Source of the DNA: Saliniramus fredricksonii
GTDB lineage: Bacteria; Pseudomonadota; Alphaproteobacteria; Rhizobiales; Beijerinckiaceae
Assembly: GCF_900094735.1 (NCBI RefSeq)
Contig: NZ_FMBM01000001.1
Span: 1,116,001-1,180,000, forward strand
DNA: 64,000 nt
Direction of reading: 5' to 3'
Positions 17,130-26,900 of this stretch are shown here, piece by piece. Positions within the stretch are counted from its first letter, which is position 1; each line of letters starts with the position of its first letter. Position numbers and translations under genes: made by a program. Under the pieces are notes generated by a model. It saw nothing but the letters and a program-made list of their open reading frames with translations, made no database searches and was not told where the DNA came from.

Positions 17130-18080
17130 ATGAGCGATATGCAGGCGGCAAAGATACAGCCGCATACGCTGCCGTCCACTGAATCCGGTCATGTCTGGTC
17201 CTGGATGATCCTCCTCGCGGGTGGAATTTCCCTCGGCACCGCTCCGATCCTGGTCAAGGGCATGCCGCTGTCGCCGGAAAGCTCGGCATTCTTCCGGGTG
17301 CTGTTGTCTGCGCCCTTCTTCATGGTGCTCGCGCTGTGGAGCAATCCGCGCCCGCGGCGCGAGGCGTCGCTGAAGACGACCGCGCCGCTCTATCTCTATC
17401 TGCTCGCCGCCGTTTTCTTTGCGGCGGATCTGCTTGCCATGCATGTCGCGATCAAGGCGATCAACACCTCGATTGCCACCTTGTTCACGAATGCGGCTCC
17501 CTTGTTCATCGCCATCTACGGCTTGCTGGGCCTGACGGACCGGCCCGATGCCCGCTTCGGGCGCGCATTGCCGCTGGCGCTTGCCGGTTTGTTCCTGCTC
17601 GTCGGCATTGCGGCCTTTGATCCCACCGCACCGCTCTGGGGTTATCTGGTCGGACTCGCCGCCGGTGGCTTTTATGCGGCCTATCTCGTCGCCGTGCGTG
17701 CGCTGAAGAGCCATGATGCGGGCAGTGCCGGCATCATGGTGTCCGTGACCATCGGGTCGACGATCATCCTGTCGCCGCTTCTGCTTGTGCCGGATTTCAC
17801 CGTCCCGCAAGAGGCGATGGTCTGGCTGCAGGTGATGGCTCTCGTCATCTTCGGCCAGGTTCTCGGCCAGGGGCTCGTGACGGTGGCCCTGCGCCATCTT
17901 CCGGTCGCGTCGAGTTCCGTCGTCCTCATGATCCAGCCGGTCTTCGTCGCCGCCGTATCCTGGCCGATCCTGGGCGAGTTCCTGGGCGGCTGGCAGCTTA
18001 TCGGCATGCTGCTGGTGCTGATTGCCATGTGGATCGTCGTCGATCCCCTTGCTGCGCGGCGGCAGCGCAGGGCCGGGTGA
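17130..18080 (+). CDS. EamA/DMT-family transporter
   Basis: 316 residues with about ten membrane segments in two homologous EamA halves (roughly 25-155 and 170-300), typical of the drug/metabolite transporter superfamily. These usually export amino acids or other small metabolites through the inner membrane. The ATG at 17130 follows a clear GGAGGG. It lies divergent from a LysR regulator, suggesting inducible export. Three further DMT-type genes in the window (38428, 53550, 62005) are only distant relatives. Confidence 0.88.
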   Translation: MSDMQAAKIQPHTLPSTESGHVWSWMILLAGGISLGTAPILVKGMPLSPESSAFFRVLLSAPFFMVLALWSNPRPRREASLKTTAPLYLYLLAAVFFAADLLAMHVAIKAINTSIATLFTNAAPLFIAIYGLLGLTDRPDARFGRALPLALAGLFLLVGIAAFDPTAPLWGYLVGLAAGGFYAAYLVAVRALKSHDAGSAGIMVSVTIGSTIILSPLLLVPDFTVPQEAMVWLQVMALVIFGQVLGQGLVTVALRHLPVASSSVVLMIQPVFVAAVSWPILGEFLGGWQLIGMLLVLIAMWIVVDPLAARRQRRAG

Positions 18081-18194
18081 CAATCCGCAGGGCACGGCGG
18101 CACATTCGACGCGGCTGTCAAGAAGCAATGTCAGGACGCTGCGCGGGCCGGTATGTCCGGGCAGTGCTTGATACCGATGATATCGATCAAGGCC

Positions 18195-18644
18195 TCACAG
18201 CAACAGCCGCCTGCGGAAGGCCGGGTCCGGGATGGCGCACATATCGGCGCGCCCGAACAGGGTATAGCGGTTGCGCGCGACCCAGAGATAGAGTCGCTCG
18301 CGTGCAGGCCGGGGCAGAAGCCGCAGGATATCGGCAATCCGGCCCCGGCCACCGAGCAGCCGTCCGACATGGATCACCGCCTCGAAATTGCGATACCCGA
18401 CACCTTGATCGATGAAGAGCCAGGATGCGGGATTCTCCGGGCAGAGTCCGTAATGGCGCATCAGCGCGGCTCCGCGCGGCGTCTGTAGCGGACAGATCCG
18501 CACGGTCTGCTCAACATCGAGCCGATGGATCATGCGTGCGCCCCAGCTGCACATTGCACAACCGGCATCCATCACCGCGAGCGGGAAGGAATCGTCGAAG
18601 TCAGGGACATGCGGATCGTCGCGATAGGAATAGGCTTGCGGCAT
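18195..18644 (-). CDS. DCC-family thiol-disulfide oxidoreductase-like protein (YuxK type)
   Basis: 149 residues. The motif DAGCAMCSWGARMI (Cys29 and Cys32) corresponds to the DxxCxxC core from which the DCC family is named. Later PLQTPRGAALMRHYGL and the C-terminal RNRYTLFG are also typical. The fold is thioredoxin-like; cellular substrate is unknown. It stands alone on the minus strand between an exporter and the ECF sigma operon. Confidence 0.85.
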   Translation of the reverse strand: MPQAYSYRDDPHVPDFDDSFPLAVMDAGCAMCSWGARMIHRLDVEQTVRICPLQTPRGAALMRHYGLCPENPASWLFIDQGVGYRNFEAVIHVGRLLGGRGRIADILRLLPRPARERLYLWVARNRYTLFGRADMCAIPDPAFRRRLLL

Positions 18645-18813
18645 GGTGTTCCAGCATCGCGCGAGAATGGGGTGCGTTCAAGCGAAACTATCCTGAATTC
18701 ATGCTGATGCAAATTCCGCAATCTGAAATAACGTGATTGCGCTGCCCTGCGCCGGTTCCCTCCACGCCCCGGTCCCGCTATCGTGCGCCGGCTCGTCGCA
18801 TTCCGCACCGTGC

Positions 18814-18838
18814 GTAACAAATGCAGGGATCAATCGAA
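18814..18838 (+). promoter_or_regulatory. Candidate autoregulated ECF sigma promoter
   Basis: GTAACA (18814-18819), a 15-base spacer and CGAA (18835-18838) lie 14 bases before the sigma factor start. The AAC-containing -35 and CGAA -10 resemble promoters used by NrsF-controlled ECF factors such as Caulobacter SigF (recalled, not checked). Autoregulation is the common arrangement. The very short leader makes the exact -10 assignment uncertain. Confidence 0.4.
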
Positions 18839-18851
18839 CTGGGGGGATACA

Positions 18852-19400
18852 ATGGCTCATCCGGACGAGGAGGTCTGGGCCGGGATGTTACGCGATGCCC
18901 TAGCCGGTGACGAAATCCGTTACCGCTCGTTTCTGGAGGCGATCACGCCGCCGCTGCGGCGGCTGGTATCCGTGCGCGCCGGAGGCATGGGGACGGCGGA
19001 ATGCGAGGATATCCTGCAGGACACGCTGCTTGCCATCCATCTCAAGCGCCATACCTGGCGCGTGGATGAGCCGGTACGGCCCTGGCTGTTCGCCATTGCG
19101 CGCTACAAGATCGTGGATGCGTTCCGGGCACGCGGGCGACGGATCACGATCGATATCGCCGATTTCGCCGAGACGCTGCCCGCCCCGGCACAGGAGGACC
19201 CCACCGAGGCCGGGGATATCGCCCGCGTCATCGCCCATCTCGATTCGCGTTCCGCGCAGATCGTACGTGCCATCGGCCTTGAAGGGGCCGGTATCGCCGA
19301 AACCGGCGCACGTCTGGGGATGAGCGAGGGCGCCGTGCGCGTCGCTTTGCATCGGGGCCTCAGGAAACTCGCCGCCCTGCGCAGGAGTATGCTGGAATGA
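18852..19400 (+). CDS. ECF-type RNA polymerase sigma factor
   Basis: 182 residues. Sigma region 2 carries AECEDILQDTLLAIHLKRHTW (~50-70) and RPWLFAIARYKIVDAFR (~78-94). Region 4 is a helix-turn-helix (GAGIAETGARLGMSEGAVRVALHRGLRKL). The start at 18852 follows GGGGGGAT. The stop overlaps the start of the next gene by ATGA, and that gene encodes an NrsF-type anti-sigma factor. The pair matches the Caulobacter SigF-NrsF type, which responds to chromate/cadmium and oxidative stress (established there, inferred here). Confidence 0.93.
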   Translation: MAHPDEEVWAGMLRDALAGDEIRYRSFLEAITPPLRRLVSVRAGGMGTAECEDILQDTLLAIHLKRHTWRVDEPVRPWLFAIARYKIVDAFRARGRRITIDIADFAETLPAPAQEDPTEAGDIARVIAHLDSRSAQIVRAIGLEGAGIAETGARLGMSEGAVRVALHRGLRKLAALRRSMLE

Positions 19401-20026
19401 AGACGGATCACCTGATCGCCATGCTCGCGCGCGACGATACGCCGGTATCGCCGCTGCGCCGGGAACTGTTGCGCGCCGGTGCCATCGGTCTGGGCATGGC
19501 GGCTGTGCTGTTTGCGCTGATCTACGGGCTGCGCCCGGATTTCACTGCCGCCGCGCAGGATCCGCGTCTGTGGGTGAAGGTCGTGACGCCGCTGATGTTG
19601 CTCGCCGGCGCCGGATTGGCCGCATCGGCGCTGCTGCGTCCGGAGGGGCGCGCGCGCCGCGCCGCGCTCATTGCCGCCCCGCTCGTGCTCGGCCTCGCCG
19701 TCATCCTCGAACTCGTGGCGCTGCCCGCCGGGCGATGGGGAGTGGCGCTGATCGGCGACAATGCCCTGAAATGCATTGTCTCGATTCCGCTACTCGCGCT
19801 GGCACCCTTCATCGCGCTGATGCGCGCGGCACGCGAGGGCGCGCCGACGCGCCCCGGCCTGGCCGGTGCCGTGATCGGACTCGCGGCCGCGGGCGGCGGC
19901 GCGGCGCTCTATGCGTTGTATTGTCCCGATGACAGCCCGCTCTTCGTCGCCACCTGGTACAGCCTCGCGGCGCTGGCCATGGCCGGGATCGGCGCGCTCG
20001 TCGGGCAGCGTTGGCTGCGCTGGTGA
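19397..20026 (+). CDS. NrsF-type anti-sigma factor (DUF1109)
   Basis: 209 residues, six membrane helices after a short cytoplasmic N terminus (MKTDHLIAMLARDDTPV) that should bind the sigma factor. Two Cys residues are visible, Cys126 in ALKCIVSIPLL and Cys176 in YCPDDSPLF. They correspond to the conserved pair needed for signal sensing in Caulobacter NrsF. It starts within the stop of the sigma gene (ATGA at 19397-19400), so the two products are made in fixed proportion. Predicted to hold the sigma factor at the inner membrane until stress. Confidence 0.9.
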   Translation: MKTDHLIAMLARDDTPVSPLRRELLRAGAIGLGMAAVLFALIYGLRPDFTAAAQDPRLWVKVVTPLMLLAGAGLAASALLRPEGRARRAALIAAPLVLGLAVILELVALPAGRWGVALIGDNALKCIVSIPLLALAPFIALMRAAREGAPTRPGLAGAVIGLAAAGGGAALYALYCPDDSPLFVATWYSLAALAMAGIGALVGQRWLRW

Positions 20027-20070
20027 AAAATCCGCTATTCTTCGCCCGCGCGCGGTGCTAATTCCCCGCC

Positions 20071-20997
20071 ATGCTCGAAGGTCTGCACCCCAACCGCCCC
20101 ACCCATGTCATGCGCATCGAGACCGATGAGCGCGCCGCGCGCGCGCTCACCGATCTCGTGGGTGAGATGTTCGATCCGACCGAGACCGCCGTCGCGGCTT
20201 TCGAGACCCATGATGACGGGCCGTGGCTGCTGGAGGTCTATTTCGCCAGCCCGCCGGACGAGACGGCGATGCGCGACCTCATCAGCATGATCATCGGCGA
20301 GCGCGCCCGCGATGCCGTCTTCATCGCGCTCGATCAGAAGGATTGGGTGAAGGCCTCGCTGGAAGGGCTCGCCCCGGTGCCAGCGGGACGCTTCGTCGTG
20401 CATGGCGCGCATGACCGCGACGCGGTGAAACCGAACCAGATCGGCATCGAGATCGAGGCCGCACTCGCCTTCGGCACCGGCCATCACGGCACGACGCGCG
20501 GCTGCCTGCTGCTTCTGGGTGATATCCTCAAGCGCCGCCGACCGCGCCATGTCCTCGATGTCGGCACCGGCACCGGCGTGCTCGCCTTCGCCGCCGCCAA
20601 AGCGACGCGGCGCAAGGTCATCGCTGGCGATATCGACCCGGTCGCGGTGGCGGTGGCGCGCGAGAATGCCCGGCTCAACGGCATCGGCAATCTCGTCGAT
20701 CTCTATGTCGCGCCCGGCATTGATCACACCAAGGCGCGGCGCACCCGTCACTTCGATCTCGTTTTCGCCAATATCCTCGCCCGCCCGCTGCGGCGGCTCG
20801 CGCCCGATCTCGCCCGCGTGACGGCGGATGACGGCGTGATGGTGCTCTCGGGCCTGCTCGCGCATGACGTGCCCGGCGTGCTCTCGGCCTATCGCGAACA
20901 CGGTTTCGCCCTCGCCGCCCGCCGCGATCTCGACGGCTGGGCCGCCCTGATGCTGACCCGCACCGGGCGCGATCCGAGGCCTTTGGCGGAGATCTGA
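20071..20997 (+). CDS. prmA: Ribosomal protein L11 methyltransferase
   Basis: 308 residues. The SAM-binding motif I is LDVGTGTGVLAFAAAK (near 168-183), followed by the acidic AGDIDPVAV. The substrate-side motif FANILARPL (near 234) replaces the usual NPPY-like motif in PrmA. The preceding FGTGHHGTTRGCL is the PrmA hallmark. It should trimethylate ribosomal protein L11. Its stop codon abuts the stop of the convergent DUF3800 gene. Confidence 0.94.
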   Translation: MLEGLHPNRPTHVMRIETDERAARALTDLVGEMFDPTETAVAAFETHDDGPWLLEVYFASPPDETAMRDLISMIIGERARDAVFIALDQKDWVKASLEGLAPVPAGRFVVHGAHDRDAVKPNQIGIEIEAALAFGTGHHGTTRGCLLLLGDILKRRRPRHVLDVGTGTGVLAFAAAKATRRKVIAGDIDPVAVAVARENARLNGIGNLVDLYVAPGIDHTKARRTRHFDLVFANILARPLRRLAPDLARVTADDGVMVLSGLLAHDVPGVLSAYREHGFALAARRDLDGWAALMLTRTGRDPRPLAEI

Positions 20998-21675
20998 TCA
21001 GACGACCCAGGCGCAGCGCACTCCGAGTCGGGGCGTGATCAGCTTGCGAAACGCGCTGTCGCCGTGCTCGTAATGGCGGAAGAGGCCCCAGGAAATCATG
21101 TCGGCAGCCTGAAGCCCGAGCCATTCCCGCGAATCCTCATGCCTTACGGTGAAGGCATGGCGGTGATCGCATTCGGTGATGATTCTGGTCTGGACATAGG
21201 TGGTGAAGGGTACCCCGTTCTGTGGAGAGGTGTGCCTTTGATCGACGACGAGGCTGATCGGCTCCCTGATCTTGCCGGCGTGAATGCCGGACAAGAGTTT
21301 TCCGGCGAAATAGTTGTAGGCGACACCATAGGGTGCGGCGCGGAGGTTGTCCGTGATGCGCAGCCTGTTGACGACAGTGTAATGGACAGTGATGCCGGCG
21401 TTGATAATTTCTTGAATGAAATTCCCTATGTATGTCCGACGATCCCTCAGTAATTTCTCCGATACACCAGCAATATGCTGACATCCATGCAATACCGTTC
21501 CCTTGATTTCTTCATCTTTCGGCCAGCCAAGATCATGAAATATCTTCTTCTGGCGCCGAATGGCATTCTTCAGGCGATTGAGTTCCCTGGTTTGCAGGAT
21601 CGTGAGGACGAAATATTGGCTGGTTTTTTCGGAAAGACCGAGCACGCCCGATTCGTCTAGAAAGAAATATTGCAT
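20998..21675 (-). CDS. DUF3800 domain protein
   Basis: 225 residues. DUF3800 shows a conserved N-terminal FLDESG (residues 5-10), a central VDQRHTS and a C-terminal QAADMISW, acidic positions of a predicted RNase H-like fold. Family members are often carried by mobile elements or near defence genes; their activity is not established. The first two-thirds of the gene are visibly AT-richer than neighbouring genes, suggesting transfer. It is single-gene, convergent with prmA with no spacing, and ~230 bases from the divergent FAD oxidoreductase. Confidence 0.87.
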   Translation of the reverse strand: MQYFFLDESGVLGLSEKTSQYFVLTILQTRELNRLKNAIRRQKKIFHDLGWPKDEEIKGTVLHGCQHIAGVSEKLLRDRRTYIGNFIQEIINAGITVHYTVVNRLRITDNLRAAPYGVAYNYFAGKLLSGIHAGKIREPISLVVDQRHTSPQNGVPFTTYVQTRIITECDHRHAFTVRHEDSREWLGLQAADMISWGLFRHYEHGDSAFRKLITPRLGVRCAWVV

Positions 21676-21905
21676 CCACCGACTCCTGAGCCAAGAGTCT
21701 CAACGGGAACTCTTAAGATTTTGATATGAAAATCCTGTCTTTTGGTTGTGTGAATCCCACCCGGACACGCCGCAGACCCGGAATGCGCGTGCGCGCGCCT
21801 TCGCATCGCGCTGTCTCTGTGGCATTTTCCAGTCCCTGTGATCATGGGCGTGCCGCGACGGGCATGACCGATGACGTGCAGCGGCAGAGAATTCCGGGGC
21901 AGGCC

Positions 21906-23138
21906 ATGAAAGAAGCGGGTAGCGCGATCGAAACAGCGGATGTCGTGATTGCCGGCGGCGCGGCGATGGGGTCGTCGCTGGCTTATCATCTTGCCAGCCA
22001 TCCGGGTTTTTCCGGGCGCGTCATCGTGGTGGAGAAGGATCCCGGCTATGCGCGCTCTGCTTCGGCGCTCTCGGCGGCCTCGATCCGCCAGCAATTCTCG
22101 AGCCCCGTCAATATCCGCATCTCGCTCTACGGCATAGCCTTTCTGCGCGCCATCGGCACGCATCTCGCAGTCGATGGCGAGGCGCCGGTGATCGATCTGA
22201 AGGAGGGTGGCTACCTCTATCTCGACCATGAGGGCAGCATCAACGTGATGCGCGAGATCAACGCGCTCCAGCGCGCCGAGGGCGCCGATATCGCGCTGCT
22301 GGACGCCGATGCCTTGCGCGCGCGTTTCCCCTGGCTTGAACCCGGCGAGGATGTCGTGATCGGCTCGCTCGGGCTCTCGGGTGAAGGCTGGTTCGACGGC
22401 TGGGCCCTGTTGCAGGCCTTTCGCCGCAAGGCGCGATCGCTCGGCGTGGAATATCGCACCGGGGAGGTCGCAGCCGTCGAGACCACCGGCGGCGCCGTCT
22501 CCGGTGTTCGGCTTGCGGACGGCGCGCGCATTGCCTGTGGCAGCCTCGTCAATTGCGCCGGCTCGGGCGGGCGCGCGCTTGCGGCGACGGTCGGGATCGA
22601 TCTGCCCGTGCATGCGCGCCGCCGCTATGTCTTCAGCTTCACCTGCAAGGCCGATATCCCCAACTGCCCCCTGATGATCGACACGACCGGCGTCTATGTC
22701 CGGCCTGAAGGCGAAAACGCCGAGGGACGGATGTTCATCTGCGGCGTCTCACCCTCTCCGGAGGAAGACGAGAGCCTTGGCTGGCACGATGCCGACGCGG
22801 ACAGCCAGCAGGTGGATTACAGCTATTTCGAAGAGCGTATCTGGCCCTCGCTCGCCAACCGCGTCCCCGGATTCGAGGCGATCCGCCCGGGGCGCGCCTG
22901 GGCCGGACCCTATGACATGTGCCTGCTCGACCACAACGCGATCATCGGCCCCGCCGGCCCTGACGGATTCCATCTCTGCAACGGCTTCTCCGGCCACGGA
23001 TTGCAGCAATCCCCGGCGGTGGGGCGCGGCCTCGCCGAGCAGATCGTGGAGGGGCGCTATGTGACGCTCGATCTCACTGATCTGGGCCATGCGCGTGTCG
23101 CCGGGAACCGCCCGCTGCGCGAGCGCAACGTGATCTGA
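21906..23138 (+). CDS. FAD-dependent oxidoreductase (DAO family)
   Basis: About 410 residues. The N-terminal dinucleotide-binding fold is ADVVIAGGAAMGSSLAYHLA, a slightly unusual GxGxxG (G-G-A-A-M-G). A second FAD contact is VNCAGSGGRALAATVG, and the C-terminal GFSGHGLQQSPAVGRGLAE is typical of the D-amino acid oxidase/FOXRED1 group. It should oxidise an amine or N-methyl amino acid; the substrate is unknown. The start is uncertain: ATG 21906 gives the canonical beginning, while ATG 21864 would add 14 residues. It is followed by the E2-like acyltransferase gene. Confidence 0.85.
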   Translation: MKEAGSAIETADVVIAGGAAMGSSLAYHLASHPGFSGRVIVVEKDPGYARSASALSAASIRQQFSSPVNIRISLYGIAFLRAIGTHLAVDGEAPVIDLKEGGYLYLDHEGSINVMREINALQRAEGADIALLDADALRARFPWLEPGEDVVIGSLGLSGEGWFDGWALLQAFRRKARSLGVEYRTGEVAAVETTGGAVSGVRLADGARIACGSLVNCAGSGGRALAATVGIDLPVHARRRYVFSFTCKADIPNCPLMIDTTGVYVRPEGENAEGRMFICGVSPSPEEDESLGWHDADADSQQVDYSYFEERIWPSLANRVPGFEAIRPGRAWAGPYDMCLLDHNAIIGPAGPDGFHLCNGFSGHGLQQSPAVGRGLAEQIVEGRYVTLDLTDLGHARVAGNRPLRERNVI

Positions 23139-23242
23139 AAGGCGTCCGCCCCGTGGCGCCGTATCGCGCCCGGCTTGCCCTCGCCGGCACCGGGGCGCTA
23201 TGCCGGGTCACCCGTTACCAAGATCGCCCTCCGGAGAGCAGC

Positions 23243-23980
23243 ATGCGCGGACGCGCCGTCCCCCTCACCCCCGCCCGCACCCTGATGGCGGATCTGTCCT
23301 GGATCGCGCGCAAGGTGCCGATCGGGGTGATCCGGCGCGAGGTCGATCTTTCACCGCTGATCGCGGCACGCCGGGCCAGTGCGCCGCCGCGTATGCCGTT
23401 CACGGTGATGACGGCGAAGGCGCTCGCCCTCGTGGCGCGCGACATGCCGGAACTGCGCCGCAGCTATGCGCTGTTTCCCCGCCCGCATCTCTACGAGGTT
23501 CCCGTCAGCGTCGCCTCGATCATGATCGAGCGTGAGATCGACGGAGAGCGCGCGGTGATTCCGGTGCGGGTGAGAGATCCCGCAGGCCAGTCGCTGCGCG
23601 CGATCGCGGCCATCCTCGACAATGCGCGGGCGGGCGAGGGCGGCGAAGCGGCGCATCTGGCCAAGCTGATGCGGATCTCGCGCCTGCCGCTGCCCCTGAG
23701 GCGGCTCGCCTGGCTCTGGGGCTTCAACAGCGGACGACAGCGCCCGAATTATTTCGGCACCTTCGGCGTCTCCGTGCTTGGCCATCTCGGCGGGGAGATC
23801 ACGCGACCGGTCTCGCCGCTGACGAGCTTCGTCAGCTACGGCCCCTTCACTGCCGACGGCACCACGCAGATGAGCATGGCCTTCGATCACCGGGTGATGG
23901 ACGGAGCGCTGATCGTCGAGGCGATGGGCGGGATCGAAGCCGCGCTCAACGGGGCGATCCGGGAAGAACTCGCGGGCTGA
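23243..23980 (+). CDS. Stand-alone 2-oxoacid dehydrogenase acyltransferase-like domain
   Basis: 245 residues that align only with the catalytic domain of dihydrolipoyl acyltransferases (E2). The signature DHRVMDGALIVEA near the C terminus retains the catalytic His and Asp. The lipoyl domain and the E1/E3-binding domain of true E2 enzymes are absent. The N-terminal part (RRTLMADLSWIARKVP-like) and FGTFGVSVLGHLGGE are unlike pathway E2s. It may transfer an acyl group from CoA to an unknown acceptor, in the manner of chloramphenicol acetyltransferase, which shares this fold. GGAGAG precedes the ATG at 23243. Confidence 0.8.
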   Translation: MRGRAVPLTPARTLMADLSWIARKVPIGVIRREVDLSPLIAARRASAPPRMPFTVMTAKALALVARDMPELRRSYALFPRPHLYEVPVSVASIMIEREIDGERAVIPVRVRDPAGQSLRAIAAILDNARAGEGGEAAHLAKLMRISRLPLPLRRLAWLWGFNSGRQRPNYFGTFGVSVLGHLGGEITRPVSPLTSFVSYGPFTADGTTQMSMAFDHRVMDGALIVEAMGGIEAALNGAIREELAG

Positions 23981-23984
23981 GCCC

Positions 23985-26900
23985 TCACTCCGCAGCATGG
24001 CGGCTGGTATGCCAGCGGGTGAGCAGGGCGCGCAGCGCAGCCGGTTTCAAGGGCTTGTTGAGCAGCTGGATCGCCTTGGCCGCCGCATCCTCGCGCACAC
24101 GCGGCGAGCGATCCGCCGTGAGCAGTACGGCAGGCAGATCCGCGCCCAGATGCCAGCGCAGGGCGAGTATGGCTTCGATCCCGTCACCCTCGTCGAGATG
24201 ATAATCGACGATGATCCCATCCGGCACCGCGCCGGCGCGCCGCAGCGTCTCGCGCGCCTGTGCCAGCCCGCGCGCGCCATGCACCGAGCAACCCCAGCCG
24301 CCGAGCAATTCCTGCATCCCGGCGAGAATCGCGGGCTCGTTGTCGATGGCGAGAACGGTCAGCCCGTGGAGCCCGCCGGCGGGCTGCCGCGACGGGATCT
24401 CGTCGCTCACGCTGACCGGCAGGGACGCTGCTTTCGGCAGGTTCACGGAAAAGCATGACCCATGCCCCGGATGCGAGACCAGAGTGAGCCTGTGCTCCAG
24501 CACTCGGGCGATGCGTTCGACGATGGACAGCCCCAGCCCCAGCCCCTGCGCGATCCGCGCGCCCTGATCGAGCCGCTGGAATTCCTGGAAGATCAGCCGC
24601 TGTTTCGAGGCGGGAATGCCCAGCCCCGTATCGTGAACCTGCAGCGCCAGCCTGCCGCCGCGCCGGCGCGCGCCGACGAGGATCTTGCCCGAGGGCGTAT
24701 ATTTGATCGCATTGGAGATCAGATTCTGCATCAGGCGGCGCAGCAATTTGCGATCCGAACGGACACTGACCGCCGGGGCGACGAAGCGCAGCCGTAACCC
24801 CTTCGCCGCCGCCGAGGGCTCGAATTCCCGCGCGAGCTGATGCAGGAAGGCATCGAGGCGAAAGACCGCGTATTCCGGCTTGAGCGCGCCGGTATCCAGC
24901 CGCGAGATATCGAGCAGCGCCGTGAGGATCTCCTCGACCGCATCCAGCGAGGCGTTGACGTTTTCGGCGAGTTCGCCCGTGCCGCTGTTTGCCGCTTGCG
25001 TGCCGGAGGCATCGCTTCCATCGCGATTGCGTTCCACCATCGCCGTTGCGTAGAGACGCGCAGCGTTGAGCGGTTGCAGGATGTCGTGGCTGGCTGCGGC
25101 CAGGAACTGTGTCTTGGAGGCATTGGCTTCCTCGGCCTCCGCCTTGGCCTGGCTCAGTGCCGCATTGAGGCGGGTGAGTTCTTCGGTGCGTTCGCGCACC
25201 CGCCGCTCCAGCTCTTCCGCGACACGTGCCCGGGCCTCTTCCGCTGCAACGGCCTCGGTGACATCGGTATAGGTGGTGACGAACCCGCCATCGGGGAGCG
25301 GGTTGGTGCGGATCTCGATGACGCGTTCATTCGGGTAGAGCCGCAGCCGCACCGGCTCGGTTTCATGGATGAAGCTGTCGATGCGCGCCGCGATCTGCTC
25401 ATCCATCGCCCCCGGCCCATAGGCTCCGCGCGCGGCATTGAAGCGCACGATCTCGCCCAGTGAGATTCCGACACGCACGAATTCCGGTGGCAACTCGTAG
25501 AGATCGACGAAGGCCTGATTCCAGCATAGCAGGTGCAGATCCGAATCGAGCACCGTGATGCCCTGGCGGGCGTGGTCGAGGGCGTGCTGGAGCAGATCAC
25601 GATTGTACTGGATTGCCGCCGAGGCGTCATCGAGCAGTTTCAGCGCATCGCGGGTCGAGACGTTGCGCCGCTTGAGCACGAGTGAGAGGGCGAGGCGTGC
25701 CGATGCCGCGCCGATCGCCGAGGCGAGCAGGTGCTCGGCATAGCGCAAGAGATGGATATCGGCGGGGCCCATACGCGCGAGATCAACCCCGCGCATGCGT
25801 GCGAAACCCTCGAAGGAGCGCGTGGCGCGTTCCTCGCCGAGATAGCGCGCCACGGTCGCCTGCAACTCGGCCACGGTGACGGCGGTACGAAACAGCCGGA
25901 AGGACTGCGTGACGGGTGTGTTCGCCTCGCCGATGAAGGCATCGGCCTGCATGCGTTCGAGCGATGTGGTGGGACGCATCAGCGAGACGGCGACATAGGC
26001 GGCGAGGTTGAGCCCAAGGCTCCAGAGCACACCATGCGTCAATTGCGGCAAATCGAGCCCCAACAGCGCGGTCGGCCGCAGCCAGGCGAGCCCGAACGGC
26101 CCATGGGCGATCAGCTCGGCAAAGGGGCGGATCTCCCAGGCGATCGAGGGCACAAGCAGGGTATAGACCCAGACGGCGAAACCGAGGGTCAGGCCGGCGA
26201 CGGCCCCCGCAGCCGTGCCCCGCCGCCAGATCATCCCGCCGAGAAAGGCCGGTGCGATCTGGGCCACGGCAGCGAAGGAGAGCAGCCCGATCGCGGCGAG
26301 GGCCGCATCGCCGGCGGCGCGGAAATAGACGTAGCCGAGCAGGATCACGACGAAGATGGCGATGCGGCGTATGCCGAGCACCATCCCGCCCAGATCGTGC
26401 GGGAGGGTGCGCCCGGCAGCTTCCCCTTCCGGCACGGCGCCGCGACGGCGCAACATCAGCGGGATCACCAGATGGTTCGAGATCATGATGGCGAGCGCCA
26501 CCGATTCTACGATCACCATGGCCGTTGCTGCCGAGAGGCCACCCAGAAAGGCGATCAGCGCGATCTCCCCGGCCCCCGCAGCCAGCGGCAGGGCGAGCAC
26601 CGTCATGTCCCGGTCGATCTCGCCGGAAGCGAAAGTGGCATAGCCGGCCACGGCGAGGGGCACGACGAAAATGTTGATCAGGATCAGGTAGAGCGGAAAC
26701 AGCCAGGCGGCGCGGGCCACATCCGAGAGCGAGCGGTTCTCGACGACACCGACGTGAAACTGGCGTGGCAACATCAGGATCGCCATGCCCGACAGCGCGA
26801 CGATGGTCAGGAAGGCGCCGGGTCCGGAGGTGCGGTCGAACACGTCGAGCGCGCCGCCCTGGATGCCCTCGACCCGCCCCATGATGTCGCCGATACCGCC

